The position numbers were made by a program, and so were the translations under genes. Under the pieces are notes generated by a model. That model did no database searches. It saw only the letters and a program-made list of their open reading frames with translations, and was not told the origin of the DNA. A stretch of 64,000 nucleotides of DNA from CALRGE01 sp964360635 (GTDB taxonomy: Bacteria; Patescibacteriota; Gracilibacteria; UBA1369; 2-02-FULL-48-14). Positions 42,377-51,873 of the stretch are shown one piece after another (positions within the stretch are counted from its first letter, which is position 1; each line of letters begins with the position of its first letter). The DNA lies in contig CAYHXO010000002.1 of the NCBI GenBank assembly GCA_964360635.1, positions 1-64,000 of the forward strand, written 5' to 3'.

Positions 42377-44140
42377 ATGTTTAGAAGCCACACTTGTAAT
42401 CAGTTAAATAAAGATAATGTAGGTGAGGAAGTTGTTTTAAGCGGATGGATTCATCGAAGAAGAGATCACGGAGATTTGATTTTCTTGGATTTACGAGACA
42501 GGTATGGATTTACACAAATTGTGGCTGATCCATCTCACAGTGAATCTGCTCACAAAATTGCAGAGGAACTTCGAAGTGAATTCGTGGTTATGGTTAAGGG
42601 AACAGTTCGTGCTAGACCTGATGGCATGCAAAATAAGAATATCGACTCAGGTGAAGTTGAGGTAATTTTGAATGAAATCGAAATTCTTAACAGATCAAAA
42701 ACGCCTCCATTTGAAATTGATGTTACAACAGATCCAAATGAAGAGATCAGATTGAAATATAGATATCTCGATTTGCGTCGAGAGAGAATGAAAAATAACA
42801 TAATATTTAGACATAGATTTATCAAACGACTTCGAGATCATATGGATGGGCTTGGATTTGTTGAAATTGAAACTCCAATGTTGATGAAAGGTACGCCGGA
42901 AGGATCACGTGAATTTATCGTCCCTTCCCGCCTTTACGAAGGTAAATTTTATGTTTTGCCTCAAAGCCCTCAACAGTTGAAACAAATGTTGATGGTTGCA
43001 GGTATGGATAAGTATTTCCAGATTGCGAGATGTTTCCGAGATGAAGATCAGAGAGGAGACCGACAGCCGGAGTTTACTCAGATGGATTTGGAGATGTCAT
43101 TCGTTGAAGAAGAAGATGTTATTTCAACAAACGAGCATGTGATTAGAGAGCTGATTGAGGAATTGTCACCTGAGAAAGAGATCATGTTTAAACCTTTCAA
43201 GCGAATCACTTGGCACGAGGCAATGAGTAAATATGGTTCAGATAAACCGGATTTGAGGTTCGGAATGGAAATTAATGATGTTTCTGATTTAGTTTCTCAA
43301 TCTGAATTCAAAGTATTCACTGATGCAATAAAAAATGGAGGAGTGGTGAAATGTTTGAGAGTTGAAGGTGGATCGAAGTTTTCAAGAAAAGAAATTGATG
43401 AATTCACAGAGATTGCGAAAATTTATGGCGCAAAAGGTTTGGCCTATATCACGCTTAGCCCTGAAGAAGGTATTAAGTCACCGATCGCAAAATTTTTAAC
43501 AGAAGAACAGATTTCTGAGATTCTGAAGAAGTGTGGAGCTGTAACTGGAGATATTGTTTTCTTTGCAGCTGATAAATTCGATGTTGCTTGTAATGCACTT
43601 GGAAACGTGCGGTTGGCGTGTGCAGATAAATTCAATTTAAGAGATAAGAATAAGCTTGCACTTTTGTGGGTTACTGACTTCCCAATGTTTGAATATAGTG
43701 AAGAAGAAGGAAAACTTGTTGCAACTCATCACCCATTCACCGCGCCGAAAGATTCAGATGTAGCTTTGTTAGATTCAGATCCTGTTAAAGCCATAGCAAA
43801 AGCCTACGATATTGTTATGAACGGTTCTGAAATTGGTGGAGGTTCAATAAGAATTCACTCCCCTGTTGTGCAGAGAAAAATCTTTGAAGTTCTAGGTATT
43901 GAAGATTCTGAGATTGATCGCCGATTCGGTCACATGATTGAAGCCTTCCAATTTGGAGCACCTCCACACGGAGGAATTGCCTGGGGATTAGATAGAATCA
44001 TAATGTTGCTTCGCGATGAGGCAAATATTCGTGAAGTAATCGCCTTCCCTAAAGATTCCAGAGCTAAAGATTTGCTTACCGGTGCACCTTCCCCATTGCC
44101 GGAAACGACTTTGAGGGAAATGAATATAAAATCGTTGTAG
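42377..44140 (+). CDS. aspS: Aspartyl-tRNA synthetase
   Basis: 587 residues from ATG 42377, the better of two in-frame starts (a TTG is nine bases upstream). Bacterial type: anticodon-binding OB with WIHRRRDHGDLIF, class II motif 1 E-I-E-T-P-M-L, motif 2 RCFRDEDQRGDRQPEFTQ, a GAD insert (about 290-410) and motif 3 GIAWGLDRI. With GatB present it may be the non-discriminating form that also charges tRNA-Asn, but this needs anticodon-site comparison. A hairpin (44141-44162) follows the stop. Confidence 0.96.
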   Translation: MFRSHTCNQLNKDNVGEEVVLSGWIHRRRDHGDLIFLDLRDRYGFTQIVADPSHSESAHKIAEELRSEFVVMVKGTVRARPDGMQNKNIDSGEVEVILNEIEILNRSKTPPFEIDVTTDPNEEIRLKYRYLDLRRERMKNNIIFRHRFIKRLRDHMDGLGFVEIETPMLMKGTPEGSREFIVPSRLYEGKFYVLPQSPQQLKQMLMVAGMDKYFQIARCFRDEDQRGDRQPEFTQMDLEMSFVEEEDVISTNEHVIRELIEELSPEKEIMFKPFKRITWHEAMSKYGSDKPDLRFGMEINDVSDLVSQSEFKVFTDAIKNGGVVKCLRVEGGSKFSRKEIDEFTEIAKIYGAKGLAYITLSPEEGIKSPIAKFLTEEQISEILKKCGAVTGDIVFFAADKFDVACNALGNVRLACADKFNLRDKNKLALLWVTDFPMFEYSEEEGKLVATHHPFTAPKDSDVALLDSDPVKAIAKAYDIVMNGSEIGGGSIRIHSPVVQRKIFEVLGIEDSEIDRRFGHMIEAFQFGAPPHGGIAWGLDRIIMLLRDEANIREVIAFPKDSRAKDLLTGAPSPLPETTLREMNIKSL

Positions 44141-44162
44141 TGTTGTCCAAGCTCTGACAACA
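44141..44162 (+). other. Stem-loop after aspS
   Basis: TGTTGTC and GACAACA form a 7 bp stem with an 8-base loop immediately after the aspS stop. No T-run follows, so it is at most a weak terminator or a 3' stability element. Confidence 0.4.
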
Positions 44163-44240
44163 GGAAATTAGCCTGTAAATTGCAAAAATTGTTGTGGGCA
44201 TGTTGATTTTAAAATGGCTTGGTATATTCTGTGAAAAGCA

Positions 44241-44257
44241 TTAATCATAAAATATGA
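44241..44257 (+). promoter_or_regulatory. 17-bp start-region element, copy of 18689-18705
   Basis: The 17 bases spanning the ATG of the 56-residue ORF are identical to those at the start of the aminotransferase gene. CATAAA could be a -10 box whose start point falls near the ATG, giving a very short or absent leader. Confidence 0.45.
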
Positions 44258-44424
44258 GTAAAGTTATAAATAAGAAACGGGACGACGTAATTGTTAAGTG
44301 TATCGAGAAAAAGTTCGGAATGCCTTTAAAGTGCAAAACTGACACTGAGCTTCATGAAGGATTGATAAGAGATGGACTACCTTCTCTTTCCAAACTTTTG
44401 AAGATGGTACACGGTACAAAGTGA
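44254..44424 (+). CDS. 56-residue ORF preceding the HEPN-like protein
   Basis: Encodes a small basic protein with two cysteines (V-K-C-I-E-K-K-F-G-M-P-L-K-C-K). No family recognised. ATG follows a 17-bp element shared with the aminotransferase gene, and a TATATT-type box lies upstream (44222-44227), so it looks expressed. It is 15 bp before the next gene and may be its partner (for example an antitoxin) or an independent small protein. Confidence 0.5.
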   Translation: MSKVINKKRDDVIVKCIEKKFGMPLKCKTDTELHEGLIRDGLPSLSKLLKMVHGTK

Positions 44425-44439
44425 ATATAGCTATAAATT

Positions 44440-44979
44440 ATGATTGAATTAGATTTCATTAAAGATTTAGACCTTAAAAGAACACTGGAGAATTCACTTG
44501 ACTTTGTTTATTCATTTCGTGAAAGGTTTGAAGATTTCCCTGAAAATAAATTTCATCAAGAAGAGAACCACAGGATTGTAATTCTTTATGTAGTGTCTGC
44601 AATCGAAGCATTATTGCTGTATTTCTACAAAGATCGTGGCGAAAAAACTGTAAATACAGATTATAAATTTATTCATACCCTACCGAATGAATTCATACAC
44701 TGCAAAAAATCATTTTCTCCAGTGGTAATTGCTGTCCAAGAGAAAACTGAGAAGTTAGATCGCAATATTACGCTTAGAGATCTCGTATCTTTCTTCAAAG
44801 ATAAAAAACTGATTCAAGAAGTAACTGCGAATAAGATTTTAGAACTTAATGATGTAAGGAACACGTTTCACTTTAGCAAACCACGAGCTAAGAATTGTGA
44901 TCTTGCGAGAGTTGAATCTGCGCTCAATTTACTGGTGTATACACTTGAGAGAGCTCCAAAAGCATTGATGAAGAATTAA
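44440..44979 (+). CDS. Alpha-helical protein with weak HEPN-like motif
   Basis: 179 residues, helical. The segment DVRNTFHFSKPR (138-149) has R140 and H144, an R-x3-H arrangement with the typical helix flanking of HEPN proteins but one residue short of the usual R-x(4-6)-H. The preceding helix (I-E-A-L-L-L-Y-F-Y) is also HEPN-like. No nucleotidyltransferase follows; the 56-residue ORF upstream is a possible partner. Separate HEPN fold detection would be needed. It is 43 bp from the TraG-like ATPase. Confidence 0.5.
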   Translation: MIELDFIKDLDLKRTLENSLDFVYSFRERFEDFPENKFHQEENHRIVILYVVSAIEALLLYFYKDRGEKTVNTDYKFIHTLPNEFIHCKKSFSPVVIAVQEKTEKLDRNITLRDLVSFFKDKKLIQEVTANKILELNDVRNTFHFSKPRAKNCDLARVESALNLLVYTLERAPKALMKN

Positions 44980-45022
44980 AAGAAAATATTTCGTTTTGGG
45001 TATTTTCGATTTTCAGTTTAAA

Positions 45023-47479
45023 ATGTCCCAGATGCTCTACGCCTTCATCTCTATTCTCGGGTTAACTGCTGTTCTTTCACTCGTTTTTTTGTTCATTCGT
45101 CTCGAGGCGAATCACAAGAGATGTCTTTCGATGACTTTTTTGAAAATTAAAATTCCAAAGAAAGATTCTAAGGAAGATAAGGAGAGTGATTCAGAATCTA
45201 TGGGCTCGACTAGAGATTTTAAAGATCCGTTGGGAGTTATGAAGCAGCTTTTCGAATCTCTTTCCGCTTTTTATTCTCATAAATGGTATTCATTTTTTCT
45301 TGGTCAGGACTTTATGTCATTTGAATATGTTGTTCAAAATAACTTGATAGATTTTTATGCGGTTGTTCCATTTCATCTAGTTTCAGTCATAGAGAAAACA
45401 ATAACTTCTTTCTATCCAGATTCTTATATTGAAGAAGTTGAGGATTACAACCTTTTCACAAAGAATTCAAAGGTGGCTTATTGTTATATGCATGATCATC
45501 ATGAATATTCCAAACCATTTAGAACATATCAAAGAATGACAGCCGATCCGCTCAATATTATGAGCAATGTACTTTCGAAATTGCAAGCGCATGAAGGTGC
45601 GGCAATTCAGGTTATGATTAGACCAGTCAAAGATGGTTGGCAGAAAAAAGGACGAGCCTTAGCTAAGGAAATTTTGGAAGATAAACATCATGGCTTTTTG
45701 AGCAATTTAAACCCACTAGTATGGATTGGTGATTTCTTGAGCCTTTTGATGAGAGGTGAATCGTCTCCTGATAAAGAGCATGCAGGAGCAAGAAGTACGC
45801 CTATGATTGATGAACAAGTTAAAGCCATTGAAGAAAAAAATACTCAGACAGGTTATGAAACTCTTATAAGGTTAGTTGCGGTTTCAAATAGCGAACATCA
45901 TGCTGAAGCACTTTTGGTTAGCATGAAGAGTGCCTTTGCACAGTATGCAACAACAGATAACAATGCACTTCATGAAAGAGAAAGATTCTTGGGTGATTTT
46001 GTTGGCAATTTTTTGATGAGGAATCTTAAACGACCTCTGCATTTCCCAAAAATGATTCTTTCTGCGGAGGAATTGGCGAGTATTTATCATCTTCCAAACA
46101 TTAAATACAACAAGGCTCCAACAATAAATTGGCAAAATTATAAGGTAGCACCTCCCCCAGCAAATATTCCAACAGAGGGGATTTTGCTCGGCCACAATAT
46201 GTATCGCGGAGTTAAGAAAGAAATTCGAATGAAAAATGAGGATCGATTCCGACACTTCTATGTAATTGGGCAAACAGGTACAGGTAAATCTTCAGTTTTA
46301 CAGGTTATGATTAGGCAAGATTTGGAAAATGGAAAAGGAATTTGTGTGATGGATCCGCACGGACAATTGATTGAAGATATTCTTCCATTTATTCCGCGAA
46401 GCCGTGCTGATGATGTGGTTTATTTCAACCCTGCAGATTTGGATAGACCGATGGGATTGAACCTCTTAGAAGCCTCGACTCCGGAAGAAAGAGATATGGT
46501 TGCAATGGATGCAATGAATATTATGATTAAACTTTTCGACGAGGAAATTTTCGGCCCACGAATTCAGGATTACTTCAGGAATGGATGTCTGACTTTGATG
46601 GAGTCTAAAGAAGGTGGAGCCCTAACAGATATGGTTAGGCTTTTTACCGACGATGATTTCCAGAGAGAAAAAACCAAAGATGTTAAAAATCCGATTGTTA
46701 AATCATTTTGGGAACACCAAATGGCAAAAACCGGAGCTCGTGAAAAACAGGAAATGATTCCATACTTTGCGGCGAAATTCGGTCAATTTGTGACAAACGG
46801 ATTGATGAGAAATATTATCGGACAAACGAAATCTGCCTTCGATTTTGGAGAGATCATGAATAACAATAAAATTCTATTAATCAATCTATCTAAAGGAGAA
46901 ACCGGAGATATCAACTCAAAGCTTTTGGGTATGATTGTAGTTTCAAAAATTCAGATGGCGGCGCTTGGAAGACAAAAAATGGCGAAAGAAGATCGTAAAG
47001 ATTTCTTCATGTACATAGATGAGTTCCAAAACTATGTAACAGATTCAATTGAAGTAATTCTATCTGAAGCCCGAAAATATAGACTTTCCTTGAATATGGC
47101 TCATCAGTACATTGCCCAGCTTGAAGGTGATGGTAAAAAAGGCAAAGGTGTTTCTTTGAAAGAAGCGGTTTTCGGTAACGTTGGTTCAATCATGTGTTAC
47201 AAAATTGGTGCGCAAGATGCTGAATATATGGCGAAAGAAATGGCTCCAACATTCAGCGATCAAGATTTGATCAATATCGATAAATTTAAGGCTGTAATGA
47301 AACTTTCTATCGATACTCAGCCTTCAAAACCATTCAGTATTATTCCATTAAATCCTTATTTGGTAAAAGGAGATACGGATGCTGCAAACGCCTACAAGCA
47401 ACTTTCAAGATTAAAATTCGGGAAAGATAAAGAATTCGTTGAAAGAGAAATCTTCAGAAGATTGGGAACTATTATTTAG
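45023..47479 (+). CDS. TraG/HerA-like DNA-pump ATPase (type IV secretion-type)
   Basis: 818 residues from ATG 45023; a TTG frame 27 bases upstream adds a segment with no family feature. One TM helix at the N-terminus, then a roughly 360-residue region of unknown fold, then the ATPase: V-I-G-Q-T-G-T-G-K-S-S (Walker A near residue 418), MDPHGQLIEDI, and D-F-F-M-Y-I-D-E-F (Walker B near 662), with A-R-K-Y-R-L-S after it. This resembles TraD/TraG/VirD4 coupling proteins and HerA. In CPR such proteins occur near pilus genes and may move DNA. No relaxase or VirB gene is in this window. Confidence 0.85.
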   Translation: MSQMLYAFISILGLTAVLSLVFLFIRLEANHKRCLSMTFLKIKIPKKDSKEDKESDSESMGSTRDFKDPLGVMKQLFESLSAFYSHKWYSFFLGQDFMSFEYVVQNNLIDFYAVVPFHLVSVIEKTITSFYPDSYIEEVEDYNLFTKNSKVAYCYMHDHHEYSKPFRTYQRMTADPLNIMSNVLSKLQAHEGAAIQVMIRPVKDGWQKKGRALAKEILEDKHHGFLSNLNPLVWIGDFLSLLMRGESSPDKEHAGARSTPMIDEQVKAIEEKNTQTGYETLIRLVAVSNSEHHAEALLVSMKSAFAQYATTDNNALHERERFLGDFVGNFLMRNLKRPLHFPKMILSAEELASIYHLPNIKYNKAPTINWQNYKVAPPPANIPTEGILLGHNMYRGVKKEIRMKNEDRFRHFYVIGQTGTGKSSVLQVMIRQDLENGKGICVMDPHGQLIEDILPFIPRSRADDVVYFNPADLDRPMGLNLLEASTPEERDMVAMDAMNIMIKLFDEEIFGPRIQDYFRNGCLTLMESKEGGALTDMVRLFTDDDFQREKTKDVKNPIVKSFWEHQMAKTGAREKQEMIPYFAAKFGQFVTNGLMRNIIGQTKSAFDFGEIMNNNKILLINLSKGETGDINSKLLGMIVVSKIQMAALGRQKMAKEDRKDFFMYIDEFQNYVTDSIEVILSEARKYRLSLNMAHQYIAQLEGDGKKGKGVSLKEAVFGNVGSIMCYKIGAQDAEYMAKEMAPTFSDQDLINIDKFKAVMKLSIDTQPSKPFSIIPLNPYLVKGDTDAANAYKQLSRLKFGKDKEFVEREIFRRLGTII

Positions 47480-47814
47480 AAAATCGTTGCTAAATCACAT
47501 TCTCCCTTACCAGTTGTATCGATGTTACAGCTTATTTCGCGAAAATTACCGGTATTTTCTTTAACTTTTTCTTCCACACAATCACTAAGATCCGTTCCCG
47601 TTAAAAGGCCATCGGCTTCACCCATGCATGTGATTAATGCTTTTTTCATTTCCTTTATATTTTCATCAACAACTGATGGGCTCAAAAATTCTCTAATTAG
47701 GTCATATTTGTATTCAAATATACCTAATGACATCAGTACTGTAAGAATAGCTATAATTTGTCTATCTGAGAAAATATCATTTCTATTTAGTTCTAAATCT
47801 TTTTCACCTCCCAT
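47476..47814 (-). CDS. Hypothetical small acidic protein
   Basis: 112 residues; one moderately hydrophobic helix near residues 20-35 and five cysteines toward the C-terminus (T-C-M-G-E-A-D, S-D-C-V-E, I-S-C-N-I, G-E-C-D), suggesting disulfides or metal. No family recognised. Overlaps the end of the TraG-like ATPase gene by 4 bp; divergent from the 47949 gene. Confidence 0.45.
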   Translation of the reverse strand: MGGEKDLELNRNDIFSDRQIIAILTVLMSLGIFEYKYDLIREFLSPSVVDENIKEMKKALITCMGEADGLLTGTDLSDCVEEKVKENTGNFREISCNIDTTGKGECDLATIF

Positions 47815-47875
47815 ATTTTACAAATTTAATTGAAAGCAGCATAACAATAAATTCATACCTGTCAAGGTTAGCTGA

Positions 47876-47904
47876 CTGACTTTTGACTTGTTTTGTGATA
47901 GAAT
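47876..47904 (+). promoter_or_regulatory. Putative promoter of the 3D/PG-binding gene
   Basis: CTGACT as the -35 and TAGAAT (preceded by TG, an extended -10) 17 bases later, with the ATG 45 bases downstream. The A-rich leader between carries no Shine-Dalgarno. Confidence 0.55.
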
Positions 47905-47948
47905 GATCAGAAAGCAAAAAATAAAAATATAAATAAAAACAAAAAAAC

Positions 47949-49169
47949 ATGTTTAAAAGACTAATTGGAATATCTGCGAATGTGGCTATCTTAAGCTTTA
48001 TTTCCTTTCCATTCGGATTACTAAATCAGGCAAGAGCAAAGGAAATTGATGTGCCCGATTATTACGTTGAAACTTTCATTATAAGCGCATATTACTCTCC
48101 GGTTGTTGAACAAATGAAATATGTCACCGGTTCATACGAGGGTGATATTTATTTAAATGGTGGCGGTGTGCATGGAGCAGACGGAACTCCGGTTTACCCT
48201 GGAATGATTGCAGCTCCAAAAAAATACGACTACGGTACAAAAATGAATATTCCCGGTGTTGGAATAGTTTCAGTGCATGACAGAGGTGGTGCGATTGTAG
48301 AGAAAGGTGTTAAAGGTCACGAATATGATAGATTGGATATTTGGATGGGTTATGGTGATCCCGGTCTTGAAAGAGCCCTAAACTGGGGTAAACGAACTGT
48401 TGAAGTGATTGTGTATGGAGCAAATGAAGGCATTAAAGAAAGTGTATATTTGGAGGGCTATAGTGCGGCAGAAAAATTCTTACAAAATACAATCCTGGTT
48501 CCATTAAACTTCCCGTCTGATATTTATTTTGGAGCGGAAGGAGCAGATGTTAAGAGTATGCAAGGGCATTTGAGAGACTGGGGTTACTATGAAGGTGAAC
48601 CAAATGGATTTTACGGTGACGAAACAGCAGAATCAATTTATCTATTTCAATTAGATAATAAACTTGTGTTAGATGCTAATGATTTAGGTGCCGGTCATTT
48701 CGGTCTAAATACTAGAAGAGTTTTTGATAAATTTATTACGAGTGGTGTGGATGAAGAAAAAGTTAAACTACAAAAAGGAAGCCGATTAATGAAGCAATAC
48801 GAAGATTTGAATGAAGATAAAACAGAATTTAATGCGGCAATTAATATAGGTCAAAAAGGTGAAGACGTGTCATTGTTACAGGAAGAATTAAGAAAATTGG
48901 GTTATTTAAGAATTGCTCCAAGCGGATATTATGGAGAAGTGACAGCTCACGCGGTATTCAAATTTCAACAATCACAAGGTTTAGTTGCAAGTAAAGATGA
49001 TGCAGGAGCTGGGTATTTTGGTCCAGCCACAAGAAACATAATGAATAGTATTATGGCATCTAGATTTAATACAAAAAGTCTACTTGCATTTGAAAGAGAA
49101 GAAATAAAAAAAGGTCGACATTTGGTAAAAATTCCAGGACAATATTATATCGCGAAACAGGAAGATTAA
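47949..49169 (+). CDS. Secreted 3D-domain protein with two peptidoglycan-binding domains
   Basis: 406 residues with a signal peptide (FLSFISFPFGLL-type core, cut near ARA). Residues about 35-160 form a double-psi beta-barrel 3D domain with VSVHDRGG and R-L-D-I-W-M-G-Y-G, as in MltA-type lytic transglycosylases and resuscitation-promoting-like proteins. Two PG_binding_1 repeats follow (G-A-D-V-K-S-M-Q-G near 205; G-E-D-V-S-L-L-Q-E near 295), each with the F-Q-x-x-x-x-L tail. It should cleave or bind peptidoglycan outside the cell. Overlaps the convergent tsaE end by 4 bp. Confidence 0.88.
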   Translation: MFKRLIGISANVAILSFISFPFGLLNQARAKEIDVPDYYVETFIISAYYSPVVEQMKYVTGSYEGDIYLNGGGVHGADGTPVYPGMIAAPKKYDYGTKMNIPGVGIVSVHDRGGAIVEKGVKGHEYDRLDIWMGYGDPGLERALNWGKRTVEVIVYGANEGIKESVYLEGYSAAEKFLQNTILVPLNFPSDIYFGAEGADVKSMQGHLRDWGYYEGEPNGFYGDETAESIYLFQLDNKLVLDANDLGAGHFGLNTRRVFDKFITSGVDEEKVKLQKGSRLMKQYEDLNEDKTEFNAAINIGQKGEDVSLLQEELRKLGYLRIAPSGYYGEVTAHAVFKFQQSQGLVASKDDAGAGYFGPATRNIMNSIMASRFNTKSLLAFEREEIKKGRHLVKIPGQYYIAKQED

Positions 49170-49567
49170 AAAATTTCTATCTCTCGTGAGCCTTCGTCGA
49201 TATGTGTGAATCTGATTTTCACAGCTTCAATTTGCAAATAATCTTCTATAAGCTCAGGCCACTCAATAACTAAAATTGAATTGGAAGATGCATACTCTTT
49301 TAATGTTTCAAAAATACTTTCGTCCGGGGCTTCAAGCCTATATAAATCGCAGTGAATTAAGCCCGGATATTCAGATATAAAAGCAAATGTGGGACTCTTT
49401 ATTTTCTTTTCCGGAATCCCCATGGCTTCCGCCAAACCTTTTGTAAAAGTAGTTTTTCCTGAAGCTAGATCACCGTAGAGAAAGAATAATCGATTTTCAG
49501 GGAATTTTTTTAGAATTTCTCCGGCTATCTTTTTCGTATCTTCAGGCTTTTTTGAATGATATTTCAT
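49166..49567 (-). CDS. tsaE: tRNA threonylcarbamoyladenosine biosynthesis ATPase TsaE
   Basis: 133 residues. Walker A GDLASGKTT at 32-40, then I-K-S-P-T-F-A-F-I, the H-C-D-L-Y-R metal/substrate motif and V-I-E-W-P-E, the family signature. It drives the TsaB/TsaD complex that makes t6A37 in ANN-decoding tRNAs. Its start is divergent from the M23-SLH gene with the -35 box only 3 bases upstream of its ATG, so the two promoter regions are tightly packed. Confidence 0.94.
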   Translation of the reverse strand: MKYHSKKPEDTKKIAGEILKKFPENRLFFLYGDLASGKTTFTKGLAEAMGIPEKKIKSPTFAFISEYPGLIHCDLYRLEAPDESIFETLKEYASSNSILVIEWPELIEDYLQIEAVKIRFTHIDEGSREIEIF

Positions 49568-49569
49568 AC

Positions 49570-49598
49570 TTGAATTCTAACGTAAAAAGGAGTATAGT
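49570..49598 (+). promoter_or_regulatory. Sigma70-type promoter of the M23-SLH gene
   Basis: TTGAAT and TATAGT separated by exactly 17 bases, followed by ATG 22 bases later. One of the clearest promoters in the window; the leader is A-rich. Confidence 0.75.
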
Positions 49599-49620
49599 AA
49601 CAGGATAAATAAAAATAAAT

Positions 49621-51819
49621 ATGAAAAACAAAGACCGAATCAAAAATATTAAACATTGGGCCACGATTCTTAGCGTACTTGCGCTATCCGTAGTATCAAC
49701 AAATTTGAATCCTAATTTACTGAAAACTTCAGTTATTATTCAGGAATCTCCAGCCTTTGACGGTACAGTTTATCCTATTCAAGAAGTACCGGACTGGACT
49801 AATACTACAAGCACGGAAAGAAATATGAATTATCATAATTTCCCCGTAGCAAAATTGATTAGTGCTCCGGTTTATAGAAACGATTATTTTACATTTCCAA
49901 GTGCAAGTTTAGTCTGGGGCAATAAAGAGCATAATGTTATTAGAAATACTAAAATTACATACCCTGTGCCTTATGCAGGTTCGTATGCTTTAGATGACGG
50001 TGGTGAAAATCAAGGAAGTCACCCGGCAGTTGATATTAAAGCTTTGGCTGGTACACCTATTCATGCAATTGCAAATGCAATTGTATACAAAGTAGGTTTA
50101 CAGAGTGGAGGTTTCGGAAATTATGTTATCTTACAGCATAATAATGTTCCATCTCCTGACAGTCCTGATACTAAGGTAACTTTATATTCAGGCTACGCTC
50201 ATATGACAAAATCATTTGTAACTGAAGGCCAAATTATTTATAAAAATGACATAATCGGTGAAGTTGGAACTACAGGTGCGTCAACAACAAATCACTTGCA
50301 CTTTCAGCTTGATAGCAGTTTGGCGCCATGGCACCTTTATTGGCCTTTTACAAACGCTGATGCAAAAGCTGCAGGTGTGAATTTCTGGGAAGCTGTGAGT
50401 GCAGGTGTTGGAAAAGACAATGTTTATAAATACACTTTTAACCCATTTAAATGGGTTATCGCCAATCTAAATACAAGTAGCTCCAGCGCTCCTATAACTA
50501 TACAAACTCAAAGTGTTGAAGCTACTCCTGTAATTACTCCTGTTTTCACTCCGGTTCCAACAGTTGAGGCTCCAATGACGGTGGAAGTTCCTGTAGTTCA
50601 AGCCCCTGAAATTCAAAATACTGTGGTTAAAGTTGGATTTGATAATCTTAATGTGAACGGAACATTCTTCGTAATGATTGGAAACAATCAAGATTTCACT
50701 GTGAATCTGCTTGATTCAAGTGGAAATACTATAAATTCAGCAAGTTTTGATGGGGAGATTGCAGTGTCTATAAGTGATACTGATTTGGCACAAGTTAGTC
50801 CATCAAGCTTAACTGCATCGGATTTCGTAGACGGAGTAGCAACCCTTAAAGTTTATGCAAATAGAGAGGGTAATATTAAACTAAATTTTGACATTGCTGG
50901 AGATAGATATGAATCACAGGCAATAAGTTTGATTTCACAGGTTAAGCCTTTTGCAAGATTCGGAATTTTCACAGATGGTACATTCAGCCCTAAAGTTCCG
51001 GAAACCATACAAATTATGGCATTGGATGAAAATGGAAATCCAACCCCAAGCTTTAATGCGGGAGGTAAAATTAGACTAAGTACTCTTAGCGAAAAAGGAA
51101 CATTCTCAAAAGATATTTTAACTTCAGATGATTTTGAAAGTGGGGTAGCCGAAGTTCAATATACCGGTGAAGATGAGAATGAAGTTGTGATTCAAAGTAC
51201 ATATGGAATGGCAAAAGCCAAGAGTCAGGTTATGCAATCAAAGCTTTTCTCTGATTTGAGTTTCGACAATGATTATTACGATGCCGTTACTTATCTATTC
51301 AAAAAAGGAACTGTTCAGGGTTACCCAGACGGAACATTTCAAGATACAAAAACCGTATCAAGAATTGAAGCATTGAAGTTTATCTACAGTGGATTCGATA
51401 AATCAACTATAGAAAATCTAACTGTTTCATATAAAGATGCATTCAATGGTCAATGGTATTCAAACTATGTGGCTTCGGCTTCTAGTGAAGGAATAATTCA
51501 AGGTTATGCAGATGGCACATTGAAACCTGAACAAGGTGTAAATAGAGTAGAATTTATAAAGATGTTAACAAAAGCTTTAGCTATTTCGGTTGATCCTGTC
51601 GTGAGTGAAGATCCTTACAATGACGTCGATATGCTTTCTTGGTATGCGCCTTATGCTCAATTCGCAAAATCCAAGAATATCTTTCCACTAAACGGGTCTG
51701 ATTTTGAACCCGGTCTTGCCATGAATCGTGGCGAAGTCGCGGAAGTAATTTATAGAATGATCATGGTTCAGGAAAACAATGGAGAAAAGTATAGTGTGCT
51801 TTTGAAACCAGGGAATTAA
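49621..51819 (+). CDS. S-layer-anchored M23 (LytM) endopeptidase with SLH repeats
   Basis: 732 residues. N-terminal hydrophobic helix as signal or anchor. M23 domain around 120-220 with SHPAVDIKA (H, D), H-A-I-A-N-A, then NHLHFQL (H-x-H), so the four zinc ligands are in place. Several hundred residues of Ig/Big-like beta domains follow, with V/P-rich linkers. The C-terminus holds three SLH motifs (G-T-V-Q-G-Y-P-D-G-T-F; G-I-I-Q-G-Y-A-D-G-T-L; the third ends N-R-G-E-V-A-E), which attach the protein to pyruvylated or similar wall polysaccharide. Cleaves peptide cross-links; suggests an S-layer. tRNA-Arg follows on the opposite strand. Confidence 0.9.
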   Translation: MKNKDRIKNIKHWATILSVLALSVVSTNLNPNLLKTSVIIQESPAFDGTVYPIQEVPDWTNTTSTERNMNYHNFPVAKLISAPVYRNDYFTFPSASLVWGNKEHNVIRNTKITYPVPYAGSYALDDGGENQGSHPAVDIKALAGTPIHAIANAIVYKVGLQSGGFGNYVILQHNNVPSPDSPDTKVTLYSGYAHMTKSFVTEGQIIYKNDIIGEVGTTGASTTNHLHFQLDSSLAPWHLYWPFTNADAKAAGVNFWEAVSAGVGKDNVYKYTFNPFKWVIANLNTSSSSAPITIQTQSVEATPVITPVFTPVPTVEAPMTVEVPVVQAPEIQNTVVKVGFDNLNVNGTFFVMIGNNQDFTVNLLDSSGNTINSASFDGEIAVSISDTDLAQVSPSSLTASDFVDGVATLKVYANREGNIKLNFDIAGDRYESQAISLISQVKPFARFGIFTDGTFSPKVPETIQIMALDENGNPTPSFNAGGKIRLSTLSEKGTFSKDILTSDDFESGVAEVQYTGEDENEVVIQSTYGMAKAKSQVMQSKLFSDLSFDNDYYDAVTYLFKKGTVQGYPDGTFQDTKTVSRIEALKFIYSGFDKSTIENLTVSYKDAFNGQWYSNYVASASSEGIIQGYADGTLKPEQGVNRVEFIKMLTKALAISVDPVVSEDPYNDVDMLSWYAPYAQFAKSKNIFPLNGSDFEPGLAMNRGEVAEVIYRMIMVQENNGEKYSVLLKPGN

Positions 51820-51854
51820 GAAATGGCTAGGATTCTAAGCTTTTCTTAACTTTG

Positions 51855-51871
51855 CTCGTTCTGCGAACGAG
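51855..51871. other. Hairpin between convergent genes, 3' of the tRNA-Arg gene
   Basis: CTCGTTC / GAACGAG, a 7 bp perfect stem with a 3-base loop (TGC), placed 3 bases after the tRNA CCA end on the minus strand. No T-run, so it is a possible processing or weak terminator structure. Confidence 0.45.
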
Positions 51872-51873
51872 TG

